From positions 1-52,882 of the forward strand of contig JBBDIP010000006.1 of NCBI GenBank assembly GCA_040880305.1: DNA of 52,882 nucleotides. Direction: 5' to 3'. Below the pieces are notes generated by a model. The model made no database searches and had not been told where the DNA came from. It saw only the letters and a list, made by a program, of their open reading frames with translations. Numbering within the stretch: the first letter of the stretch is position 1; each line of letters starts with the position of its first letter. The position numbers and the translations under genes were made by a program. The DNA comes from JBBDIP01 sp040880305 (GTDB lineage Bacteria; Bacillota; Sulfobacillia; Fermentithermobacillales; Fermentithermobacillaceae). Shown one piece after another: positions 7,608 through 15,307 of this stretch.

Positions 7608-9473
7608 ATGGTCATGGCCCCGATGGTGGCCAACTACGCCTATGAGGATGGTTCTGTCACCGGGAGGTTGCGGGCTTACCATGTTGAGCGGGCGAAAGGC
7701 GGGGTCGGCCTCATCACTGTCGAAGATTCCTACGTTCATCCGTCGGGCAAGGGGTTCCAAAATGAGGTCGGGATCTACTCTGACCGGCTCATCCCGGGAC
7801 TTCGAAGCCTGGTGGACGCGGTACACGGGCACGGCGCCAAGATATCCATTCAGCTTTACCACGGAGGCAGGCAGACCAAGTCGTCCGTCACGGGCCAACC
7901 CATAGTGGGACCTTCCCCTATCCCTGATCCCACCGAACCGGAGACCCCGAGGGAGCTCAAGAAGGATGAGATCGCGGGGCTCGTCAAAGCTTTCGGCGAG
8001 GCTGCGGGGCTCGCCAAGGCTACGGGGTTCGATGCCGTAGAGGTCCACGGAGCACACGGTTACCTCATCAATGAATTCCTGTCGCCTTACTCCAACAAGC
8101 GCAGAGACGAGTACGGCGGGCCTCTTGAGAATCGCCTGCGCTTTCCCATCGAGGTCGTGCGCGCGGTGAGGCAGGCGGTAGGCCCGGACTACCCCGTTGT
8201 GTATCGGATGAGCGCTGATGAGAAAGTGTCCGGCGGTCTCACGCTGGACGAGACGATGCTGGCGGCGCAGAGGCTTGAGAGGGAGGGGATCGACGCCATA
8301 CACGTGTCCGCCGGCGTCTACGAATCGGCGGTGTGGATCATCCAGCCCATGGCGCTTCCCCGCGCGTGCCTGGCGGATCTGGCTCAGGGTATCAAGTCAG
8401 CAGTCAGGATCCCCGTGATCGCGGTTGGACGTTTCAACGATCCTGAAGTTGCCGAGACCGTCCTGGCGGCGGGAAAGGCTGACCTCATCGCCTTCGGACG
8501 CCAGCTTCTTGCTGACCCGGAGACGCCACGGAAAGTTACGGAAGGCCGGTCTGACGAGGTCCGGAAATGCATCGCGTGTTGCCAGGGATGCATTGATGAG
8601 CTCTTTCAGGACCACCCGATAACGTGTACCGTCAATCCCCGTACCGGCTTCGAGCGGGAGTTCACGCTTGAACGAGCCCGGCAGGCTCGGAAGGTCCTTG
8701 TGGTGGGCGGCGGACCGGCGGGCATGGAGGCTGCGAGGGTGGCTGCGTTGCGCGGTCACAGCGTCAGTCTGTGGGAGAAAAGCGATAGGCTGGGGGGGCA
8801 ACTCGGTTTGGCGTCATCGTCTCCCCAAAAGGGCGAGATAGCCACGTTCACGGACTTCCTCACCGGGGAATTGGCCCGTCTCAAGGTCAGCGTGGTGCTC
8901 GATAAAGAAGCCACTCTCGAGGCAATCCGTTCTCAGGAACCAGACGCCCTTGTGGTCGCGACCGGGGCTTCACCCGCCACAATTGACGTCACTGGCGTTC
9001 GAGGCAAGAACGTCGTCATGTCCTGGGATGTCCTTGCCGGCGAAGCCCCTGTTGGAAACAGGGTTGCCGTGATAGGAGGGGGACTCGTCGGTTGCGAGAC
9101 TGCCGAGTATCTTGCGGAGAGAGGCCATCAAGTGACAATCGTTGAGATGCTGCCCAAGATAGCGGCCGACGTTGGCCCACTAGTGGGAGCGCTACTCCTT
9201 GATCGCCTCGCGAAGTACGACGTGCAGATAGTCACTGGCGCGAAGCTGTCTTCCATCCGGGACCACGAGGTGGTTGTGTAGAAAGGCCGCGATATGGAGA
9301 CGTTGACCGGTTTCGACTCCGTCGTCATCGCCGTAGGATCTAGAGCCAACGGTAGCTTAGCCAAGCAACTCGAAGGCTCGGGCTTGGACTTCTACGTCAT
9401 CGGTGACGCCTGTAAGCCGAGACGCATTACTCATGCGGTATATGAGGGGATGAGGGTGGCGCACGAACTCTAG
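7608..9473 (+). pseudogene. Old Yellow Enzyme/2,4-dienoyl-CoA reductase-like, interrupted by in-frame TAG
   Basis: This family combines an FMN TIM barrel, a [4Fe-4S] cluster and an FAD/NAD domain, as in FadH and trimethylamine dehydrogenase. The barrel shows MAPMVANYAYEDG, LYHGGRQ, EVHGAHGYLINEFLSP and YGGPLENR. The cluster motif is CIACCQGC followed by a fourth Cys in ITCTVNP. The FAD site is VVGGGPAGMEAARVA and the NAD site VIGGGLVGCETAEYLAERG. TAG at 9279-9281 stops translation after EVVV. The same frame then continues with KGRDMETLTGFDSVVIAVGS and the family's closing motif VIGDACKPRRITHAVYEG, ending at 9473 (621 residues with one amber codon). About 16 N-terminal residues normally before MAPM are not recognisable. 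A nonsense mutation is the simplest reading. Confidence 0.75.
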
Positions 9474-9479
9474 GAAGTG

Positions 9480-9686
9480 ACGCATCTTTGCCCACGCCTG
9501 CTCTGCGGCGTTGACCGGTTGATAGGCCACTGGCGATGCCGTAAGGGCAGGGTGGGGGCCTATTTGAAGCGTGGCCATCTGCTCCGCGGTCATCCGCTGG
9601 AGAATACAGACGCTGACAGCATTTATCAATTTGCCGCCGCCGAGAGATCCGCCGATCCTCGCTTCCATGGTGGCGATTGACGCCAA
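9480..9686 (-). pseudogene. C-terminal remnant of an FAD/NAD disulfide oxidoreductase
   Basis: The reverse strand encodes a stretch resembling the dimerisation domain of CoA-disulfide reductase/NADH oxidase-type flavoproteins: GGGKLINAVSVCILQ, RMTAEQMATLQIGPHPALT and ASPVAYQPVNAAEQA. The FAD and NAD domains are absent and the frame then runs into the opposite-strand reductase remnant. It appears to be a deletion remnant between two redox gene fragments. Confidence 0.45.
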
Positions 9687-9724
9687 CCTTGCTTGCTATC
9701 CGGTGGAGAAGGGCTATGCTCATT

Positions 9725-9748
9725 ATGGCTATATGCTATAATAGCCAT
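9725..9748 (+). promoter_or_regulatory. Copy C of palindromic operator/extended -10 promoter (perfect arms)
   Basis: The arms ATGGCTAT (9725-9732) and ATAGCCAT (9741-9748) are perfect inverted repeats separated by ATGCTATA. TATAAT lies at 9737-9742 with TG one base upstream, an extended -10; I see no good -35. The ferredoxin TTG start at 9767 follows about 20 bases later. This is the best copy of the set and defines the consensus. Confidence 0.65.
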
Positions 9749-9766
9749 GCATTGGGGGTGACTCAG

Positions 9767-9982
9767 TTGGCCAAGACTTGGTACCCGGTAATCGACCCGG
9801 AGAAGTGCATTAAGTGCATGTCCTGCGTGAACTTCTGCCAGCACGGAGTCTACGCTGACGTTGACGGCACGCCAGTAGTTGTCGGTCGCGAGAACTGCGT
9901 GGAGTTTTGCCGCGGGTGTTCCAAGATTTGCCCGCAAGAGGCAATCCACTATGAGGGAAGCTCGGCGGAGGACGCAAAGTAA
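9767..9982 (+). CDS. Small 2[4Fe-4S]-like ferredoxin
   Basis: The 71-residue protein is a soluble electron carrier. It begins AKTWYPVIDPEKC, with CIKCMSCVNFC as the first cluster motif and CVEFCRGCSKICP as the second; several cysteines are available for two [4Fe-4S] clusters. The TTG at 9767 is chosen because GGGGGTGA lies five bases upstream; the longer frame from 9677 would cross the operator palindrome. It leads a short set with the truncated Hdr-like fragment and OsmC, under promoter copy C. Confidence 0.75.
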   Translation: MAKTWYPVIDPEKCIKCMSCVNFCQHGVYADVDGTPVVVGRENCVEFCRGCSKICPQEAIHYEGSSAEDAK

Positions 9983-10003
9983 GGACTGAAGGGAGAAAGA
10001 ACC

Positions 10004-10168
10004 ATGAGCGAGAAGAAGGGACTGCTTCTATGCAATTGCCAGGGCACCTGCCCGTCGTTCGGCAACATGAACGTCTTTGATGTGATTAACAAGCTGAGGC
10101 GGGATAAGGTCGTCGACTTCGTGGGCATTCACCCGCAGCTGTGTTCGGACGACGGCGAGGAGAAGTGA
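10004..10168 (+). pseudogene. N-terminal fragment of an Hdr-like Fe-S/thiol protein (54 aa)
   Basis: The 54 codons encode LLLCNCQGTCPSF, then NVFDVINKLRRDKVVDFV and GIHPQLCSDDGEE, matching the beginning of larger Fe-S proteins related to heterodisulfide reductase HdrA. A good start is present (GGGAG nine bases before ATG 10004), but the frame stops after DDGEEK, where the full family continues. No continuation is recognisable in the other frames up to the OsmC gene. Either the gene is truncated or only the small cysteine-bearing domain is kept. Confidence 0.5.
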
Positions 10169-10238
10169 CTTGTCTCGCGACCTGCGCGTCGTACTGACGC
10201 CGCAGGCGCATCATGAACTTGTGGAAGGGTGATTTCGG

Positions 10239-10658
10239 ATGCCATCAGGCGTTCAAAAGTACAGTGTCATAGTCGAGCGAGAGGGACCAAACAAGGCTGT
10301 GGCCCGGACGCGGGGACACACGCTCGTCTTGAACGCTGAGAAGGGGCGAGGGGAGGCCGGCTTCAACGCGGCGGAGACGCTCATGTCCGCCCTTGGAGCT
10401 TGCCTCATGACCAACCTGAACAGCCTGGCAGAGAAGATGCACTTGGCGATTGATAATGCCACCCTGGAGATCAACGCTGTGCGCCTGGACGACCCTCCGG
10501 GGATAAGCGAACTGATATATGTCTTGACGCTGGTCAGCAACGAGCCTACCGAGAGACTCGAGCAGCTCCATGACCTATCCGTCAAGTGGGGAACGGTGAC
10601 GAATACTCTGACGCACGGGGTGCAGACCGTGGGTACGCTCAGAATCGAGCGCCCGTAG
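10239..10658 (+). CDS. OsmC family protein
   Basis: OsmC-fold proteins are small homodimers, many of them thiol peroxidases. The typical block AAETLMSALGACLMTNLNSLAEKM places one cysteine in the central helix near residue 54. The second catalytic cysteine normally precedes a TLTxGV-type segment; here the sequence is KWGTVTNTLTHGVQT with no cysteine, so ordinary peroxidase chemistry is doubtful. The ATG has GGAAGGGTG upstream. A GC-rich hairpin follows immediately. Its place between a ferredoxin and an ArsR/permease set suggests thiol or oxyanion stress, which is inference. Confidence 0.8.
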   Translation: MPSGVQKYSVIVEREGPNKAVARTRGHTLVLNAEKGRGEAGFNAAETLMSALGACLMTNLNSLAEKMHLAIDNATLEINAVRLDDPPGISELIYVLTLVSNEPTERLEQLHDLSVKWGTVTNTLTHGVQTVGTLRIERP

Positions 10659-10681
10659 GAATAGGGGTTCGCCCCCTTCCT
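10657..10681 (+). terminator. Hairpin after the OsmC gene
   Basis: AGGAATAGGGG and CCCCCTTCCT pair around a TTCG tetraloop, starting within the OsmC stop codon. The downstream bases AATTCTAAG are only weakly T-rich, so termination efficiency is uncertain. Confidence 0.45.
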
Positions 10682-10702
10682 AATTCTAAGTAGACTCACA
10701 AG

Positions 10703-10726
10703 ATGGCTATTTGGTAATATAGTATT
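10703..10726 (+). promoter_or_regulatory. Copy D (weak) of the palindromic operator, before arsR
   Basis: The left arm ATGGCTAT (10703-10710) is identical to copy C. The right arm ATAGTATT matches at five of eight bases. TAATAT at 10715-10720 could be a -10. The position just ahead of arsR suggests autoregulation. Confidence 0.45.
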
Positions 10727-10761
10727 TGGCTGGCCTGACGCGGGGAAGGGAGGAGACAGAT

Positions 10762-11118
10762 TTGAAGAAGCCTTTGGAAGATGTCCAGGCGGCGGTCTTC
10801 AAGGCGCTCGGGCATCCCACCAGGACAAGGATTGTGTCCATCCTTGCTCGAGATCGAGGGAAGTGCGTGTGTGACCTGGTGGACCAACTGGGGTATGACC
10901 AGTCGACCGTATCGAAGCACCTGGCGGTGCTGAAAACGGTAGGTATCCTGAAGTCGACCAAGCAAGGACTCAACGTCATCTACGAGATCGGCATGCCCTG
11001 TGTCGCTCAGTTCCTGAAGTGTGTAGAGTGCGTCGCAACCAGCGATGCTGAGGAACCTCAGTGCGGTTCCTGCAAGATGTGCGGGACGGGTGAACCGTCT
11101 CCTGTGGGAGGTCACTAG
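10762..11118 (+). CDS. ArsR/SmtB family metalloregulatory repressor
   Basis: The 118-residue winged-helix repressor shows the family core: FKALGHPTRTRIVSIL, then GKCVCDLVDQLGYDQ and STVSKHLAVLKTVGIL. The CVCDL motif in the third helix is the classical trivalent arsenic/antimony-binding site of ArsR. A cysteine-rich tail (CVEC, CGSCKMCG) could bind metal or metalloid as well. TTG at 10762 is chosen because GGGAGGAG lies about eight bases upstream; the longer frame from 10726 would begin inside the promoter palindrome. The next gene is an ArsP-like permease six bases downstream, so it most likely represses its own operon and possibly the other copies of the palindrome. Confidence 0.85.
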   Translation: MKKPLEDVQAAVFKALGHPTRTRIVSILARDRGKCVCDLVDQLGYDQSTVSKHLAVLKTVGILKSTKQGLNVIYEIGMPCVAQFLKCVECVATSDAEEPQCGSCKMCGTGEPSPVGGH

Positions 11119-11123
11119 TTCAA

Positions 11124-12293
11124 ATGAAAGAAAGCCAGAAACTTGCCCTAATCGTAGCCATATTCCTGGCAATCTACTACGCTCCTCTCGGGAGCGCGCG
11201 AGTGCAGGGCGCCTTCCTCGAGGGGCTTTACATGCTGCAGGAGTACGCAAGGCAGCATGTGCTGACCTGCCTCATCCCGGCCTTCTTCATTGCCGGCGCC
11301 ATGCAGAACTTCGTGTCGACGCAGTCGGTCATGCGGTACCTCGGTAAGGGAGCCAAGCAGTGGGTGGCCTACGCCGTTGCGGCAGTCTCCGGAGCCATCC
11401 TGGCCGTCTGCTCCTGTACCGTTCTTCCGCTCTTCATGGGGATCTACAAGCGGGGAGCCGGCCTTGGCCCGGCCAGCGCCTTCCTGTATTCTGGACCGGC
11501 GATAAACGTCCTGGCCATTATCATGACCGCGCGCATCCTGGGATGGCAAATCGGCTTGGCCAGAGCGATTGGAGCCGTTCTGTTCTCTATAGTGATCGGC
11601 GTAATAATGGCGAACGTCTTCCGAGAGGAAGAAGCGGAGCGCCAGAAGGGTTTCGAGGCCGCGCCTCCTGAGCAGGGCGGCCGGAACCTCGCCCAGACTG
11701 CGGCGTACTTCGGCGTCCTGGTCCTTATCCTGGTGTTTGCCGCGTGGGCCAAGCCCGCGGAGAAGGTAGGACTCTTCTACAGCGTGTTCACAGTCAAGTG
11801 GTACCTGACCATCGCGCTTCTAGGCGTCCTGGCGTACATGCTGAAGCGTTGGTTCCAGCCTGACGAACTGGTGCCTTGGATGACTTCGACCTGGGATTTC
11901 GCCAAGAAGATCCTGCCCCTTCTGCTTGGAGGGGTCCTTGTGGCAGGGGTCCTTATGGGTAGACCGGGTGTGGATGCCGGGCTCATACGCTCTCAGTACG
12001 TCGCGTCGATAGTAGGAGGCAACTCTCTCCTATCCAACTTCATAGCGTCGATTTCAGGCGCTTTCATGTACTTCGCGACCCTGACTGAGATACCCATCAT
12101 CCAGGGCTTGGTGGGGTCGGGGATGGGGCAGGGACCGGCTCTGGCTCTGCTCCTGGCAGGTCCGGCTTTGAGTCTGCCCAGCATGATCGTCATCAACAGC
12201 ACTCTAGGCTTCAAGAAGACACTGGTCTACGTGAGCTTGGTCACGGTCATGGCAACCGTCTGCGGCATGCTCTTCGGCGCGGTGGTTGCCTGA
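11124..12293 (+). CDS. ArsP/UPF0718-like permease
   Basis: The 389-residue integral membrane protein has about eight to ten hydrophobic segments in two halves joined by a charged loop near residues 170-195. The motif CSCTVLPLF near residue 96 is the paired-cysteine signature of the ArsP/UPF0718 permeases; ArsP proteins export trivalent organoarsenicals. A second family-like block is SGAFMYFATLTEIPI near residue 318. It follows arsR closely and precedes a CPKC thioredoxin, the usual neighbourhood for this family. Substrate is inferred; related permeases have been linked to other metals. Confidence 0.8.
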   Translation: MKESQKLALIVAIFLAIYYAPLGSARVQGAFLEGLYMLQEYARQHVLTCLIPAFFIAGAMQNFVSTQSVMRYLGKGAKQWVAYAVAAVSGAILAVCSCTVLPLFMGIYKRGAGLGPASAFLYSGPAINVLAIIMTARILGWQIGLARAIGAVLFSIVIGVIMANVFREEEAERQKGFEAAPPEQGGRNLAQTAAYFGVLVLILVFAAWAKPAEKVGLFYSVFTVKWYLTIALLGVLAYMLKRWFQPDELVPWMTSTWDFAKKILPLLLGGVLVAGVLMGRPGVDAGLIRSQYVASIVGGNSLLSNFIASISGAFMYFATLTEIPIIQGLVGSGMGQGPALALLLAGPALSLPSMIVINSTLGFKKTLVYVSLVTVMATVCGMLFGAVVA

Positions 12294-12331
12294 TCCTAAT
12301 AGAGAACCAATACACTAGGAGGCAAAGAGCA

Positions 12332-12565
12332 ATGAAGGTCGAGGTTCTGGGTACCGGTTGCCCGAAGTGCAAGAAGACGGAGGCTGTAATTCGCGGGGTC
12401 CTTGCTAAGCTACAGCTCGAGGCTGAAGTCGTGGACGTGACCGACATCAACCAGATCATGGCGCGCGGCGTCATGATGACTCCCGCCGTGTTCGTTGACG
12501 GGGTCAAGGTGATGGAAGGCAAGGTCCCGAGCGAGGCCGAAGCGGCGGCGTTCCTCAGGAAGTAG
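12332..12565 (+). CDS. Thioredoxin-like small redox protein (TM0996/MTH895 type)
   Basis: The 77-residue protein starts KVEVLGTGCPKCKKTE, giving a CPKC redox motif after the first strand, and has the cis-proline segment MMTPAVFVDG. Small thioredoxins of this type commonly accompany UPF0718 permeases and ArsR regulators. It may reduce the permease cysteines or deliver a thiol-bound substrate. AGGAGG lies 10 bases before the ATG. A terminator follows. Confidence 0.85.
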   Translation: MKVEVLGTGCPKCKKTEAVIRGVLAKLQLEAEVVDVTDINQIMARGVMMTPAVFVDGVKVMEGKVPSEAEAAAFLRK

Positions 12566-12588
12566 GTCGACAAAGCGGCTGTCCGGAA

Positions 12589-12630
12589 GCCGGGGGTCCA
12601 TGAACGGGAGGGCTCCCGGCCTCTTCTTTC
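12589..12630 (+). terminator. Terminator after the thioredoxin gene
   Basis: GCCGGGGGTCC (12589-12599) pairs with GGGCTCCCGGC (12610-12620), 11 base pairs including two G-T wobbles, followed by the pyrimidine-rich tail CTCTTCTTTC. It separates the arsR-permease-thioredoxin unit from the split permease pair. Confidence 0.65.
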
Positions 12631-12714
12631 AGGACTTATCATGGATGGTCACGCCTGATTGCGGGACCGGGAATGTTGGGTATTAGCGCGGGTCATGTGG
12701 GAGGCTGAGGTTTT

Positions 12715-13194
12715 GTGAGCAATTACATACTCTATGGGATGACGGCCGCGTTGCTCGCCGTGTCTTACTTCAAAGACCGGAAGAAGACGAGAGTCGCTTT
12801 GATGAAAGCTTGGAAGTCGTTTGAAAACATCCTGCCCGACTTCCTGGGAGTCATAACGCTGGTCGGCGTTCTGATTGCCGCCCTCAACCCCCAGGTGATA
12901 TCAAGGATACTTGGGTCCCAGGCAGGTTGGCTGGGTGTAATGCTGGCGGCCATTGTGGGTGCAATCACTCTCATCCCCGGGTTCGTGGCGTTCCCCATGG
13001 CGGCCATCCTCTTGCAAAACGGGGCTGGCTACATGCAGATGGGCGCCTTTATCTCCACGCTGATGATGGTTGGAGTTGTCACGCTCCCCGTCGAATTCAA
13101 GTACTTCGGGAAGAGACTGTCTCTCCTCCGCAACTCGTTGGCCTTCATCTTCTCTTTCCTGGTAGCGTTCATCATCCAGAAGGTGGTGGGCTAG
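12715..13194 (+). CDS. Permease half A (UPF0718-like)
   Basis: The 159-residue protein has four to five hydrophobic segments (FLGVITLVGVLIAAL, LGVMLAAIVGAITLIPGF, FISTLMMVGVVTLPV, FIFSFLVAFIIQKVV). It resembles the N-terminal half of UPF0718-type permeases but lacks the CSC motif. GTG 12715 has GGGAGG upstream. The partner half begins two bases after the stop, so the two chains probably assemble into one transporter. Confidence 0.7.
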   Translation: MSNYILYGMTAALLAVSYFKDRKKTRVALMKAWKSFENILPDFLGVITLVGVLIAALNPQVISRILGSQAGWLGVMLAAIVGAITLIPGFVAFPMAAILLQNGAGYMQMGAFISTLMMVGVVTLPVEFKYFGKRLSLLRNSLAFIFSFLVAFIIQKVVG

Positions 13195-13195
13195 C

Positions 13196-13726
13196 ATGAA
13201 ACTCCTGAAGAGGTATCGGTTCTTCCTAGCTACAGTGGCAGTAACCTTCGCTATATTCCTGCTGAACAGGCCTCTCGGAATCAAGGCAGCCCAGACTACC
13301 GTGTACAGTCTCAAGGAGATGGCTCTGGTCATCCCGCCGGTCTTCGTGCTTCTAGGACTCCTGGACGTCTGGGTCCCCAAAGAGATGATGATGCGCCTCA
13401 TGGGCGAGAAGTCGGGGCTGCTCGGGATAGTCCTCGCGATAATCCTTGGGTCTGCCGCGGCGGGACCCCTCTACGGCGCTTTCCCGGTTGCCGCCGTGTT
13501 CATGCGCAAGGGGGTCAAGTTCGCCAATATCCTGATATTCATCGGGGCCTGGTCCACCACCAAGATTCCGATGCTCCTTTTTGAGATGTCGGCGCTAGGT
13601 GCCAAGTTCGCGCTCACGCGGCTAGCGGTGGATATCCCCGGGATCATCCTGATAGGTTACATTTTGCAGTCCCTAATACCGGCCAAAGATGTGGAGAAGC
13701 TTTACAAGGCAGCGGAGTCGCTCTAG
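13196..13726 (+). CDS. Permease half B (UPF0718-like)
   Basis: The 176-residue protein has four or five membrane segments and the block AAAGPLYGAFPVAAVFMRKG, which parallels LIPGFVAFPMAAILLQNG in half A, so the halves look like diverged duplicates. The stop codon TAG (13724-13726) is part of the CTAG target duplicated by the adjacent insertion sequence; the insertion therefore preserved the reading-frame end. Function is unknown beyond probable transport together with half A. Confidence 0.7.
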   Translation: MKLLKRYRFFLATVAVTFAIFLLNRPLGIKAAQTTVYSLKEMALVIPPVFVLLGLLDVWVPKEMMMRLMGEKSGLLGIVLAIILGSAAAGPLYGAFPVAAVFMRKGVKFANILIFIGAWSTTKIPMLLFEMSALGAKFALTRLAVDIPGIILIGYILQSLIPAKDVEKLYKAAESL

Positions 13727-15262
13727 GAGCCTGTGCGCCTAATGACTTAATGAGCAGGTAGAATGGACGACTTTGGAGAAACAGGTTGTACCATGGGAAA
13801 AGTGTACAGAGACTACGAACCAGACCAGCTGCTCTTGCTTCCTCCGTCCCTTAGGGACTGGTTGCCCGAAGGGCACCTCGCTTTCTTCATCAGCGACACC
13901 GTGGACCAACTGGATATCAGTGCTACCCAGAATCAGTACGAGGAGGAACTCAGGGGTTACCCGCCTTACCACCCACGGATGATGCTGAAGATCCTGGTTT
14001 ACAGCTACTGCGTTGGGGTGCGTTCCTCCCGGAAGATAGCCAGGAGAGTAGAGGAAGACGTGGCGTTCCGGTTCCTTTCAGGCGGCAACATGCCCAAGTT
14101 CCGCAGCATCGCTGAGTTCAGGCAGAGGCACCTCAAGACCTTCAAGAAGTTGTTCCTGCAAGTGCTGCTCATGTGCCGGGAGAACGGCCTGGTGAAACTG
14201 GGCCACGTCGCCCTGGACGGGACCAAGGTGAAAGCAAACGCCTCGAAGCACAAGGCCATGAGTTACGGGCGGATGAAGACCGAAGAAGAACGACTGGCGA
14301 GAGAGATAGACGAGATGGTGCGTGAAGCGGCCAAGATAGACGAGACCGAAGACCGGAGACTGGGTCCGGACAAACGCGGGGACGAACTGCCTGAGGAACT
14401 GGCTCACAGGGAGACCAGGCTTAAGAAGATCCGGGAGGCCAAAGAGGCTTTGGAGAAGCGGGCTAAAGTTGAGGCGGAAGCCAAGAGGGAGCACACGGAT
14501 GACGACGAGCCACCCAAGGATGCCGGCCGAAGCCGAGCGACCAGATGAACTTCACCGACTCGGATTCGCGGATCATGGTGGACAGCAACAAGTCTTTTGT
14601 GCAGGCCACCCGCCTTCGGCGGGTCCCCGACGCTCAAGCGGCGGTGGACAGCAAGTCACAGGTCATAGTGGCGAACGACGTGACCAATCAGAGCAACGAC
14701 AAGAAGCAGGTCAGGCCCATGGTATCGGCTATTAGGTCTAACCTGGACGTGGTACCCGATCATCTTTCCGCTGACGCCGGCTATTTCAGCGAGAGCAACG
14801 TGAAGTGGCTGATTCAAGAGAGGGTCGCTCCTTACATACCTCCCAGGAAGCAGAAGCACAACCAGCCCAGGGTATCTCCCCGTGGTCCGATCACCCCTGA
14901 CATGACGGTCGCGCAACTGATGGAGCGCAAGTTACGGACCAGACGGGGACGAGAGTTCTACAAGAAACGGAAAGCGATAGTGGAACCGGTGTTTGGACAG
15001 ATCAAGGAAGCGATGGGGTTCAGGCAGTTCCTGGTGCGAGGGCTGACCAAAGTGAAAGCCGAATGGGACCTTATCTGCATGTGCCACAACCTGAAGAAGC
15101 TGCACCTGGCAGGGGTAAAGGGGTAAGGAAAGAAGGCGGAGAGCCCAAGACTCCGACGTAGTATCCGCTTGAACTGACCTTCTTCACGGTCTCGCCCCCG
15201 TCAAAGCAGTCAACGCTATCAGCCATCGGCTTCTACTTGCATCAGTTAGGCGCACAGGCTCC
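13727..15262 (+). mobile_element. IS1182-type insertion sequence with perfect ends and CTAG target duplication
   Basis: The terminal repeats GAGCCTGTGCGCCTAA (13727-13742) and its exact complement (15247-15262) bound a 1536-base element. Directly outside lie CTAG copies at 13723-13726 and 15263-15266, a four-base target duplication. The transposase inside runs in the same direction as the host genes but is frameshifted. Perfect ends and duplication indicate a recent or well-preserved insertion. Confidence 0.85.
13793..15126 (+). pseudogene. IS1182 family transposase, split by a frameshift
   Basis: The first part (to TGA 14546-14548) has the family N-terminus YEPDQLLLLPPSL, the HPRMMLKILVYSYCVGVRSSR block, and HVALDGTKVKANASKHKAM with the first catalytic Asp, followed by a long charged helical region. 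The second part opens NFTDSDSRIM, continues HLSADAGYFSE with the second Asp, and ends with KRKAIVEPVFGQIKEAMGF, containing the catalytic Glu. The frames join smoothly if one base is restored near 14520-14530 (reading KPSDQMNF). ATG 14545 overlaps the TGA as ATGA. I see no classical A-rich slippery site, so this is probably a disabled copy. Confidence 0.8.
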
Positions 15263-15307
15263 TAGGTCCCCGCCCGATTCGCAAACTCACAAAGGGAGGA
15301 CACCCGG

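Noticed and set aside
9714..9719. -35 element for promoter copy C
   Set aside because: The bases CTATGC at the right distance do not resemble TTGACA; the extended -10 TGnTATAAT may make a -35 unnecessary.
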